33,582 bases of DNA from Chthonomonadaceae bacterium (GTDB lineage Bacteria > Armatimonadota > Chthonomonadetes > Chthonomonadales > Chthonomonadaceae), in contig DAIDHN010000044.1 in assembly GCA_027459665.1 (NCBI GenBank), positions 1-33,582 on the forward strand, read 5' to 3'. Under the pieces are notes generated by a model, which worked only from the letters and a program-made list of their open reading frames with translations, was not told where the DNA came from and made no database searches. The stretch's first letter is position 1. Each line of letters opens with the position of its first letter. A program made the translations under genes and the position numbers. Below, one piece after another: positions 27,392 to 33,582 of this stretch.

Positions 27392-27438
27392 CAGGCTGCA
27401 TCTCAATACTGTGACCAGTGTGTATGGGAGGCAGCCTG
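27392..27438 (+). repeat. Inverted repeat between two genes
   Basis: CAGGCTGC (27392-27399) and GCAGCCTG (27431-27438) are perfect complements across a 31-base loop, which itself holds ACTG/CAGT. It lies after the phosphatase-like gene and just before the ribosome binding site of the peptidase. It may be a weak terminator or attenuator; there is no U run. Confidence 0.3.
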
Positions 27439-27474
27439 CTATTCTGTATTATTCTATTTCAGGAGGATAACTGA

Positions 27475-28533
27475 TTGGAAGAAAGATCGTACCAGTTTCT
27501 AAAGCGTCTGGTTGATACGCCCGGCCCATCGGGTTATGAACAGCAAGTGCAGAAAGTGTTTCGCGAAGAGCTTGCGGATATTGCAGACCAGATACAAACC
27601 GACATTATGGGCAACGTAACGGCCATACTCAACCCGGGTAGTGCAGTGCGGGTAATGCTGGTCGGTCATGCAGATGAAATCGGCTTTCAGGTGCGCTACA
27701 TTGCAGAGGATGGAAGCATTTACTTTGGCCAGATAGGGGGGCACGATGCGGTGGTTGCCGTTGGGCAGCGCGTGCAGATACATACCAGCAAAGGCCCCAT
27801 CCCCGGTGTTCTCGGACGCAAGGCTGTGCATCTGCTGGAGGCAGGAGAGCGCGACAAGGTGCCGAAAACAGATGATTTGTGGATAGATATTGGAGCCGCC
27901 AGCAAAAGCGAAGTTGAAGAGCTGGTGCAAATTGGCGACTGTATTACCTATGCGCAGCAGCTGCAGCTTCTGCATGGCGACCGGGCCACAGCACGCAGTT
28001 TTGATAATAAAATGGGCTGCTTTCTGGTGGCAGAAGCCCTGCGCATTCTGAAAAACAAGCCGCTGCGCTGCTCGGTTTACGGCGTATCAAGCGTGCAGGA
28101 AGAGGTGGGTCTGCGAGGCGCCCGCACCGCCTCCTTTGAAATCGATCCGCTGGTGGGCATAGCTACCGATGTATGCCATGCAATGGATTATCCCGGTGCA
28201 GACAAAAAGAAAGTAGGCGATATCAAGCTGGGAAAAGGGCCTACCATTGTACGCGGCGCCAACATAAACCCCAAAGTATTTTCGCTTATGGTAGAAACCG
28301 CACGCAGCCTGGACATTCCGTATCAGGTAGAGGCAGCGCCCGGCGGCACCGGCACCGATGCAAATGCCATGCAAATATCCAGGGCAGGCATGGCCACCGG
28401 GCTGATAGGCGTGCCACTGCGGTATATGCATACCCCCAACGAAATTATGTCGCTGCAGGATATAGTGCATGGCGCACAGCTGATGGCCGGTTTTGTAGAG
28501 CGCATCACCCCGGAAATAGACTGGACGCCCTAG
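27475..28533 (+). CDS. M42 family metallo-aminopeptidase (FrvX/glutamyl aminopeptidase/TET type)
   Basis: M42 peptidases are large self-compartmentalising aminopeptidases with two metal ions (Zn or Co); some members have endoglucanase annotations in error. The 352-residue product shows the full set: His65 in VGHADEIGF, Asp177 in RSFDNKMG, catalytic Glu209 and metal ligand Glu210 in SVQEEVGLRGA, Asp232 in IATDVCHAMD, and His319 in RYMHTPNE. The start is a TTG at 27475, supported by a perfect AGGAGG at 27461-27466, eight bases upstream; no ATG fits. It converges with the leftward Moco block. Confidence 0.93.
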   Translation: MEERSYQFLKRLVDTPGPSGYEQQVQKVFREELADIADQIQTDIMGNVTAILNPGSAVRVMLVGHADEIGFQVRYIAEDGSIYFGQIGGHDAVVAVGQRVQIHTSKGPIPGVLGRKAVHLLEAGERDKVPKTDDLWIDIGAASKSEVEELVQIGDCITYAQQLQLLHGDRATARSFDNKMGCFLVAEALRILKNKPLRCSVYGVSSVQEEVGLRGARTASFEIDPLVGIATDVCHAMDYPGADKKKVGDIKLGKGPTIVRGANINPKVFSLMVETARSLDIPYQVEAAPGGTGTDANAMQISRAGMATGLIGVPLRYMHTPNEIMSLQDIVHGAQLMAGFVERITPEIDWTP

Positions 28534-28560
28534 TACGAAAGTGCTTGTTCAAACCAAACC

Positions 28561-28599
28561 ATGCAGGAAGATGACAGAAAGAGAGGCATCTTCCTGCAT
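28561..28599. terminator. Inverted repeat between convergent genes, possible bidirectional terminator
   Basis: A perfect 13-bp stem (28561-28573 with 28587-28599) and a 13-base loop lie between the convergent peptidase and mogA-larC2 genes. There is no U run on either side, so it is not a textbook intrinsic terminator. Its place suggests transcript end formation or protection. Confidence 0.5.
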
Positions 28600-28655
28600 A
28601 GAAAGTTGTATCAAGAGTATTTCAGATTTGGCAGTGACACAGAAAACCATGCACC

Positions 28656-29615
28656 TCATTCTGGAGAATGCCGGTTTTGCTGCAGGTATGCAAGTTGTGC
28701 TGCAAGGTAGACGGTTTTTACGGGCGTTTTGTGCTGCACTGCAGCAGCGCGTACATCTTCATATTCGGGTGAGGCAGTAGTTTCTTCTCCCCGGTACATG
28801 CCTGTTTTCACACGAATAGGGCCGTATTCTGTTTGCACGGTGTGCCAGCTGCGCTTCAAAACCACGCGCTGGGCAGCGCTGCACCGCACCCCTAGGGTAG
28901 TGGTTTCACAAAACAGAATTTGTATCAGTTCCTCCCGTTTGCCTGCCGGCGCCAGCACGGTAAGCAAGGTAGCCGGCCTTTGCTTTTTCATTTGCACCGG
29001 GGTCAAAAACACATCCAGCGCCCCTGCTGCAAAAAGCCTTGCCATTGTCTCTTCATAAAACTCAGGGGAAAAATCGTCCAGATTAGCCTGCAGCGTTTCT
29101 ACCATATCGGTACTGTCGAGGTCAGGGCGCGCTGCCGGGTGCGGTGCCGGCTGCTCCTGCAGCAGGCTGAGCGCATGGGGCAGAAGCGGTAAAAGCAGCT
29201 CTATGTTTTCACGCACTGCATTTGGGCTGCCGGGCAGATTCACCAGAAATGTGCTGCCTGCTATGCCGGCCACTCCTCTGGAAAGCGCAGCAGCAGGCTG
29301 CCGCCTGCCACCTTCACGGCGGAGCATTTCGGCTATTCCGGGCGCTTCCCGTTCTATTACCCGCCGGGTTGCCTCGGGGGTGACATCGCGGGGAGCAAAG
29401 CCTGTGCCCCCGGTAGTAAACACCGCCGCCACCCCATCTGCCACCCATTTGCGCAGCAGCATCTCAATGCCGTCTTCATTGTCTGCACACACAGCATGCT
29501 CCACCACCTGCCAGCCTGCTTCCTGCAGCATTTGCACCAGCAACGTACCAGAGCGGTCTTCCTGTTCTCCTGCCGCACACCTGTCGCTCACTGTAAGTGC
29601 CGCCATTTTCATCAT
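28656..29615 (-). CDS. MogA/MoaB domain fused to LarC C-terminal (LarC2) domain
   Basis: The 319-residue protein joins two cofactor enzymes. Residues 1-155 are a MogA/MoaB domain, which adenylylates molybdopterin before molybdenum insertion; its signature TTGGTGFAPRDVTPEAT is at 67-83 and NLPGSPNAVREN at 126-137. Residues ~170-312 match the C-terminal domain of LarC, the CTP-dependent nickel insertase that completes the lactate racemase pincer cofactor: ETLQANLDDFSPEF, GALDVFLTPVQMKKQRP, ETTTLGVR, YGPIRVK and SPEYEDVRAAA. The LarC N-terminal domain is absent, as are larA, larB and larE in the window. The start overlaps the TlpA-HEAT stop (ATGATGA). A joint role in metal insertion into a sulfur-ligand cofactor is possible but inferred. 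Confidence 0.9.
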   Translation of the reverse strand: MMKMAALTVSDRCAAGEQEDRSGTLLVQMLQEAGWQVVEHAVCADNEDGIEMLLRKWVADGVAAVFTTGGTGFAPRDVTPEATRRVIEREAPGIAEMLRREGGRRQPAAALSRGVAGIAGSTFLVNLPGSPNAVRENIELLLPLLPHALSLLQEQPAPHPAARPDLDSTDMVETLQANLDDFSPEFYEETMARLFAAGALDVFLTPVQMKKQRPATLLTVLAPAGKREELIQILFCETTTLGVRCSAAQRVVLKRSWHTVQTEYGPIRVKTGMYRGEETTASPEYEDVRAAAVQHKTPVKTVYLAAQLAYLQQNRHSPE

Positions 29616-30802
29616 GATTTGCCTTCCGCCTGAGCAAGTGCTGCAAGATACGGCTCAGGAGTGCGCGGCCCGCCCTGCCAAATATGGGTAATTCTGCCCT
29701 GCGGGTCAATCAAAACCGTATCGGGCACATCTTCTATGCTGCCAAACTGGCGCAGTATTCTTCTGTCTGCAAGCGCCTGCGGGAAGGTAATGCCATGCTC
29801 CCTGCACCATTTTTTCACCCCTCTGCTATCGCCGTTTGCTGCTGTGACCACACCCAGCACAGTTGCATTCTGACCTTTAATCTGGTTGTAAACAGCCTCT
29901 ATAGAAGGTATCTCATGGTTGCATGGATCACACCCAACACCCCAAAAATAGAGCAGCACGGCCCGGCCTTTCAAACTAGACCGGTTGATGACCCTGCCAT
30001 CTACCGATACCGCAGAAAAATTCGGGCAGGGCTGGGTGCGCGTTACAGGCGGCGGCACAAGGTTTTCAAAACCAGGCGCTGTTTTCCAGTTCTCTTTTTT
30101 GCCCTGCCACCACTGCAGCCACTTTTCAGAAACAGCCGCCCTCTGCGCCACAGGGGCCAGGCGGGAAACATGCCAGTTGTTGCCGGTCGCAATGCACAGC
30201 GCCATGGTAGAAAACTGCACAACATCGCCATCTCTGCTTTGCAGCCCGTTCATCAGCCCTGGTACGAGGTTATGGTTCATTGGGCTTTTTCTGTGCCGCT
30301 CAACCCACTGCACCGCCAGACTGGATGCCGCTTCTGCCTGCCAGGGGTCGGGGTCGTTGATTTCCGCCATTATTGTCTGCAGCCCTTTTTGCAAATTCAG
30401 TACTGGCAGCACCTCCAGGGCACGCTTGCGAACCACCGAATCGTCGTCCTGCAATCCCTGCTCCACCACCTGCAACACCTGCGGAGGAGGCTGAACTCTG
30501 GCCCTGCCCGGCTGATGATACATATTTCCCAATTCATCAATCACGGCGTAGCGCAGCCCTGCGCTCGGGCTGTTCACAAGGTTCAGTAAAAGAGACAGGC
30601 GAGAGGCTTGGGGCGTTTTGTGCAGCAGCTTTCTCAGCGCATTGGGGCTTTGCTCGCTGTTGCCGTAGAGTGGATTGATTTTAGTATGATGCATTTGAAC
30701 ATATCGGTACCCAAGTGCGACGGCAATCAATACCAAGCCTGCCAACACCCATGCCGGCTTTATGCCAGCACCCTGTGCAGCAGATAGCTCATTGTCTTGC
30801 AT
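29612..30802 (-). CDS. Membrane-anchored HEAT-repeat protein with C-terminal TlpA-like thioredoxin domain
   Basis: The 396-residue product has one N-terminal membrane segment (AWVLAGLVLIAVALGYRYV, residues ~18-36), putting the rest outside the cytoplasm. Residues ~55-230 are HEAT repeats, for example DDDSVVRKRALEVLPVLN and DPWQAEAASSLAVQWVE. The last ~140 residues are a TlpA/ResA-type thioredoxin fold with the redox motif CDPC in LYFWGVGCDPCNHEIPS and the cis-proline segment IEDVPDTVLID. Start at 30802 is supported by AAAGGAGG eight bases upstream; an in-frame ATG at 30826 would precede that site. It overlaps mogA-larC2 by four bases and has its own promoter. It may transfer thiol electrons to a partner held by the HEAT part. 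Confidence 0.85.
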   Translation of the reverse strand: MQDNELSAAQGAGIKPAWVLAGLVLIAVALGYRYVQMHHTKINPLYGNSEQSPNALRKLLHKTPQASRLSLLLNLVNSPSAGLRYAVIDELGNMYHQPGRARVQPPPQVLQVVEQGLQDDDSVVRKRALEVLPVLNLQKGLQTIMAEINDPDPWQAEAASSLAVQWVERHRKSPMNHNLVPGLMNGLQSRDGDVVQFSTMALCIATGNNWHVSRLAPVAQRAAVSEKWLQWWQGKKENWKTAPGFENLVPPPVTRTQPCPNFSAVSVDGRVINRSSLKGRAVLLYFWGVGCDPCNHEIPSIEAVYNQIKGQNATVLGVVTAANGDSRGVKKWCREHGITFPQALADRRILRQFGSIEDVPDTVLIDPQGRITHIWQGGPRTPEPYLAALAQAEGKS

Positions 30803-30841
30803 AACACAGCCTCCTTTGTATCGCACGGTAAAAACACATTG

Positions 30842-30881
30842 TACTGTTTTTCAGTATATGCTGATATGATGTATCATACAA
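30842..30881 (-). promoter_or_regulatory. Promoter of tlpA-HEAT/mogA-larC2 with two overlapping palindromes
   Basis: On the - strand, TTGTAT (30876-30881) and TATACT (30853-30858) are 17 bases apart. A perfect palindrome TATGATGTATCATA (30865-30878) lies between and over the two boxes. A second, TACTG-N5-CAGTA (30842-30856), overlaps the -10 box and likely start point. Two symmetric sites over one promoter suggest repressor binding. The regulator is unknown. Confidence 0.6.
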
Positions 30882-31011
30882 TACCTGTCTAACCCTGCGT
30901 ATGGCACACATAACATGGCAGCAGGCAGCACGCCTCTCAAACATCGGCTTGGCGTTAAATGCCTGGTCTCATACCAAATATCGCGCGGCGGCGCATTGTC
31001 TGGCAAAACCT

Positions 31012-31569
31012 TCATCTTAAAAACAGCTGCCATGATCCGTCTGCACTGCGGTTTGCTTCTTCATAGAGCCTGTCTCCTTCTGCAAGATTGGAAGGGTCTG
31101 GCAGATAGATGCGTATATGATTGAATCCGTACTGGTAGGCATCTGGCAAAACCAGTACATTCAGGGCCTGCTGCACCACGGCAGGATTGCTGCCAGTAAA
31201 AAAAAGCTGCAGTGTGGCTGGTTCTCCTTTCTGCTCTTGCGCGCTGTTAATGGCTCCTGCACTCTGCTGCAGCAGTTTACTGTAAAATGGAAAGCGCGTG
31301 TCTTCGCGCTGCTGTTGTGCCTGTTGCGCCGAGGTAAGCGGCACTGCAAGAGAAGCGCTGCCAGCAGCAGGTGCAGCACTGGCGGGGGTTGGGGCGGCGG
31401 CGCCGGCAGAGAGAGATGCAGCGGGCGGTGCAGAAGCAGAAGATGAGCGGGGCAGAAACCAGGGGGCGGCAATATAATAAACGCCCAGTGCGGTAAGCAG
31501 CATAAGAGCGAGGGCAAGTATGCTCAATAAAAACAGGGAGAGCAGGGAACGCGCACTGCCGTTATTCAC
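31012..31569 (-). CDS. Membrane-anchored protein of unknown function
   Basis: I do not recognise this 185-residue protein. Residues ~9-36 form one hydrophobic membrane segment (LLSLFLLSILALALMLLTAL), followed by a low-complexity Ala/Ser/Pro linker (about 40-80) and a C-terminal domain of ~95 residues containing ATLQLFFTGSNPAVVQQALN. The linker suggests that the C-terminal domain reaches away from the membrane on the outer side. The start is a GTG at 31569 with AAGGAG six bases upstream. It follows moaE by 14 bases, so it is probably in the nfo-moaD/moaE transcript. A 209-base gap with a new promoter separates it from the next gene. Confidence 0.75.
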   Translation of the reverse strand: MNNGSARSLLSLFLLSILALALMLLTALGVYYIAAPWFLPRSSSASAPPAASLSAGAAAPTPASAAPAAGSASLAVPLTSAQQAQQQREDTRFPFYSKLLQQSAGAINSAQEQKGEPATLQLFFTGSNPAVVQQALNVLVLPDAYQYGFNHIRIYLPDPSNLAEGDRLYEEANRSADGSWQLFLR

Positions 31570-31583
31570 GCACTACTCCTTCC

Positions 31584-32021
31584 TCACCTCTCTTCCGAAG
31601 CCGGAAACGCCTCTTCTCCTTCTATCCACCATGTTCCGTCTGGGCAGGTTTCCCGTTTCCATATGGGCACCAGAGCCTTCAGGGTATCTATGCAGTACCT
31701 GCACGCCTCAAAAGCCTCTGCCCGATGCGGTGCGCTCACGGCTACAGCAACGCTGGCATCTCCCGGTTTCATAATGCCCAGGCGGTGCCACAACGCTACC
31801 TGGCATCCCCAGCGTTTTTCAGCATCCTCTGCCACACGCAGCAGCTGTTTTTCTGCAAGAGGCATATAGGCACGATACTCTAGTGAGGCCACCTGCTTTC
31901 CGCGTGAATGGTTGCGTACCTGCCCTATAAATACACACACCGCCCCATGTTCGTCCGGCGCGATGCGCGCTTCCAGTGCATCCCTGTTCAATGGGGTATC
32001 TACAATTTCGGCACTTGCCAT
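31584..32021 (-). CDS. moaE: Molybdopterin synthase catalytic subunit MoaE
   Basis: MoaE pairs with thiocarboxylated MoaD and puts two sulfurs into cyclic pyranopterin monophosphate to make molybdopterin. The 145-residue product has normal length. The conserved segment DTLKALVPIWKRE holds Lys115 and Lys122, matching the active-site lysines of E. coli MoaE, and GAVCVFIGQVRNHSRG and LEYRAYMPLAEKQL are typical. I chose the ATG at 32021 because GGAGGA stands ten bases before it and because homologues start here. That ribosome binding site is made of the last two codons of the upstream Nfo-MoaD gene, so the two subunits are expressed in a linked way. Confidence 0.95.
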   Translation of the reverse strand: MASAEIVDTPLNRDALEARIAPDEHGAVCVFIGQVRNHSRGKQVASLEYRAYMPLAEKQLLRVAEDAEKRWGCQVALWHRLGIMKPGDASVAVAVSAPHRAEAFEACRYCIDTLKALVPIWKRETCPDGTWWIEGEEAFPASEER

Positions 32022-32028
32022 TCTGCAA

Positions 32029-33180
32029 TTATCCTCCGCTGGAGGGGGGCAGCGCTGCAACGCGGTCTCCCTCGCACAGCAGGGTTCCCCGTTCAGCAAA
32101 CTCATGGTTCACGGCAAACTGGCAGCAGGCAGACAGCCCTGCCAGGCGGGCATCCTTCTGTTCCAGAATTTCAGCCAGCTGCTGCAGGCTTGTGTTTTCG
32201 GGCAGTTCCATCTGCAGCAAAGGGCCAGCCTCGCTAAAATGCCCGCACAATTCTACTTCCACAAAAACCCCAGTGCCACCGGCAGCAAGCCTTTGCAGCA
32301 GTGCCACATTTACCTGATGCATAGTATGTGCATCAGGGGTTTCTACTACCACAGGCACATGCTGCAAACGCGCATCGCGCACCAGCCGGGCAAACGGTTT
32401 AAGGCCTATTTCCCCCTTGCCAATGTGCTCATGCCGGTCAACACGGCTGCCCAGCCCTTTTTTAGAGTCGTTGGCATGAATGATGCGCAGTGCAGAGAGA
32501 CCAACCTGTGCATCAAATTCTTTCAGGGTATTTTCCCAGGCATCTTCCGTACGCAAGTCATAGCCGGCGGCAAAGATATGGCAGGTATCCATGCAAACTC
32601 CAATACGCTGCTGGTGGTCTACCCCCTTCAGCACTGCGCCTAGCTGTTCAAAACGCCAGCCCAGGCCGGTGCCCTGCCCTGCTGTAGTTTCCAGCGCTAT
32701 TCCGGCAGTGCATCCGGCCGCATCTGTCTCTTCCAGAATGCGCACCAGGCTTTCAATCAGTCGCGCTACAGCCTCTTCCTCGCCTCTTTCCAGGTGCGCT
32801 CCCATGTGGGTCACTACCCAGGGTATTCCCAGTGCATGTGCGCGTTCCAGTTCTCCGCGAAACGCATTGCGCGACCTGTCTAGCACATCGGCATCTGGTG
32901 CAGCAAGGTTGATGAGGTATGAGTCATGTGCACAGAGAAAAGGCAGAGCCGTTTCTTCCCGTGCATTCTGAAAAGCGCGTATTTCCTCTTCAGCAAGCGG
33001 GGGATGGCTCCATTGGCGGGGGTTGCCGGTAAAAAGCTGAACTGCTGTGCAGCCGATTTCCCTGCCAGAAAGCAGGCAGGAGGAAAGTCCCCCTGAGGAG
33101 GGCATATGCGCCCCTATCAGACGCAACTGATTGGAGGGAGGCTCGCCCGGGGCGCTTCCCTCCGGTAATGCAGATTCCAT
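32029..33180 (-). CDS. Endonuclease IV (Nfo) fused to molybdopterin synthase small subunit (MoaD)
   Basis: The 383-residue protein has two unrelated parts. Residues ~20-300 are endonuclease IV, a three-zinc AP endonuclease of base excision repair, with all nine metal ligands in place: His85, His125, Glu164, Asp198, His201, His235, Asp248, His250 and Glu280. Residues 305-383 are a full MoaD: a beta-grasp fold with CCQFAVNHEF, EGDRVAALPP and the free C-terminal Gly-Gly that is thiocarboxylated by MoeB-type enzymes. There is hardly a linker. An in-frame GTG at 32262 (Val307), with only a poor upstream GGGG, might start a free MoaD. The reading frame is continuous and moaE follows. The ATG at 33180 adds ~20 residues to the usual Nfo start. 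Confidence 0.93.
   Translation of the reverse strand: MESALPEGSAPGEPPSNQLRLIGAHMPSSGGLSSCLLSGREIGCTAVQLFTGNPRQWSHPPLAEEEIRAFQNAREETALPFLCAHDSYLINLAAPDADVLDRSRNAFRGELERAHALGIPWVVTHMGAHLERGEEEAVARLIESLVRILEETDAAGCTAGIALETTAGQGTGLGWRFEQLGAVLKGVDHQQRIGVCMDTCHIFAAGYDLRTEDAWENTLKEFDAQVGLSALRIIHANDSKKGLGSRVDRHEHIGKGEIGLKPFARLVRDARLQHVPVVVETPDAHTMHQVNVALLQRLAAGGTGVFVEVELCGHFSEAGPLLQMELPENTSLQQLAEILEQKDARLAGLSACCQFAVNHEFAERGTLLCEGDRVAALPPSSGG
32032..32037 (-). promoter_or_regulatory. moaE ribosome binding site formed by the MoaD Gly-Gly codons
   Basis: The C-terminal Gly-Gly of the MoaD domain is encoded GGA GGA followed by TAA. This GGAGGA hexamer is a near-perfect Shine-Dalgarno sequence ten bases upstream of the moaE ATG. 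Ribosomes finishing MoaD therefore cover the moaE initiation region. Confidence 0.75.
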
Positions 33181-33254
33181 AGGGTTCTGATATCGTCCTT
33201 CGGGCCAAAATTGTTGATTGCAGAGGCCGGCCCGGCAAGGCCCTGCTTTCTTTT

Positions 33255-33283
33255 ATTGTATCATGCAAGGCCAGTGCTGTCAA
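33255..33283 (-). promoter_or_regulatory. Predicted sigma70-type promoter of nfo-moaD/moaE
   Basis: On the - strand, a perfect TTGACA (33278-33283) is followed after 17 bases by TACAAT (33255-33260), five of six consensus. Transcription would start about 70 bases before the nfo-moaD ATG. I see no gene in the rest of 33181-33478, only a short inverted repeat GCAGAAAG/CTTTCTGC at 33398-33431. Confidence 0.75.
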
Positions 33284-33478
33284 CGTGCTTTTTCGCACAG
33301 CAGGCAAATTTACCTGTATTGCAGCCTCCTACCCTCCCTGCGAACTGTTTGTACCCAGTGCTGCCTCAAGGTGTACCGGTTTGGGGTGGCAACTGATGCA
33401 GAAAGGTTTTCCCTAGCGCGCCTCTTTCTGCTTAAATGCAGCCCTACCCCTAACTCCCCAGTACACATGCACAGCCGT

Positions 33479-33582
33479 CTAGCCTAGCACATCCTGCCAG
33501 GTTGTGGCGCTCAGCGCTTTCTCTATCATAGCCTCCAGCACAGAGGCATCTTCAATGCTCTCTAGCAACGAAGCAGCCTCGG
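33479..33582 (-). CDS. C-terminal end of an unidentified gene, cut by the window edge
   Basis: Reading leftward from the right edge, one frame stays open for 33 codons and ends at TAG (33479-33481). The peptide is acidic and helical (SLLESIEDASVLEAMIEKAL, then SATTWQDVLG). Such a tail resembles the C terminus of some PD-(D/E)XK/Rpn-type nuclease-like proteins, but 33 residues are too few to claim this. It has the same orientation as nfo-moaD, which has its own promoter. Confidence 0.4.
   Translation of the reverse strand, partial: EAASLLESIEDASVLEAMIEKALSATTWQDVLG

Noticed and set aside
28656-29615. Straight annotation as nickel insertion protein LarC for lactate racemase
   Set aside because: Only the LarC C-terminal domain is present, the N-terminal LarC domain is replaced by MogA/MoaB, and no larA, larB or larE is nearby. 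The Moco neighbours point elsewhere.
30851-31033. Possible 60-codon gene between the anchored unknown and the HEAT-TlpA gene
   Set aside because: It overlaps the end of the anchored unknown's gene and the promoter with its palindromes, and has no recognisable domain.

Overview
The window is about 33.6 kb of ordinary bacterial chromosome, roughly mid-50s % GC by eye, with tightly packed genes and no mobile element, CRISPR array, tRNA or rRNA that I can recognise. Gene content (a CIRCE-controlled groESL, HEAT repeats fused to unrelated proteins, Gfo/Idh/MocA plus PhyH sugar-type genes, a double-domain dCTP deaminase, a eukaryotic-type glycogen branching enzyme) fits a free-living heterotroph. 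Armatimonadota or a similar deep-branching phylum is my best guess, but this is an inference from gene content and no marker settles it.

Layout. (1) 1-2140, + strand: promoter, CIRCE operator, groES, groEL and a strong terminator. (2) 2179-16402, - strand: two or more units read leftwards. The upstream one holds a Gfo/Idh/MocA oxidoreductase, a secreted GH71/GH99-like glycosidase, an MFS transporter with a C-terminal HEAT domain, and a PhyH-type dioxygenase, ending at a hairpin terminator at 9607-9644. The second holds another Gfo/Idh/MocA protein, dCTP deaminase, a secreted TlpA-like thioredoxin protein and smc. (3) 16403-16864: a divergent intergenic region with a 16-bp perfect palindrome and a structured leader that I read as a candidate molybdenum-cofactor (Moco) riboswitch. 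(4) 16865-24179, + strand: a nitrate assimilation operon, narK-type transporter, nirB, nirD, an atypical orphan response regulator, a small unknown protein and a Moco-dependent nitrate reductase. (5) 24259-28533, + strand: glgB with its own promoter, an inositol-monophosphatase-family protein and an M42 aminopeptidase. (6) 28656-33180, - strand: a Moco-centred block, endonuclease IV fused to MoaD, moaE, a membrane-anchored unknown, a TlpA-like protein with HEAT repeats, and a MogA/MoaB domain fused to the LarC C-terminal domain. (7) The end of an unidentified - strand gene runs off the right edge.

How it may work together: the nitrate reductase in region 4 needs Moco. Region 6 encodes both subunits of molybdopterin synthase (MoaD as a C-terminal fusion, MoaE separately) and the MPT-adenylylating MogA/MoaB domain, here joined to a domain known from nickel insertion into the lactate racemase pincer cofactor. 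The most interesting part of the window is this rearranged Moco set: Nfo-MoaD, the Gly-Gly codons of MoaD doubling as the moaE ribosome binding site, MogA-LarC2, and a palindrome-rich promoter in front of the TlpA/MogA-LarC2 pair. moaA, moaC, moeA, mobA, larA, larB and larE are not present in the window.
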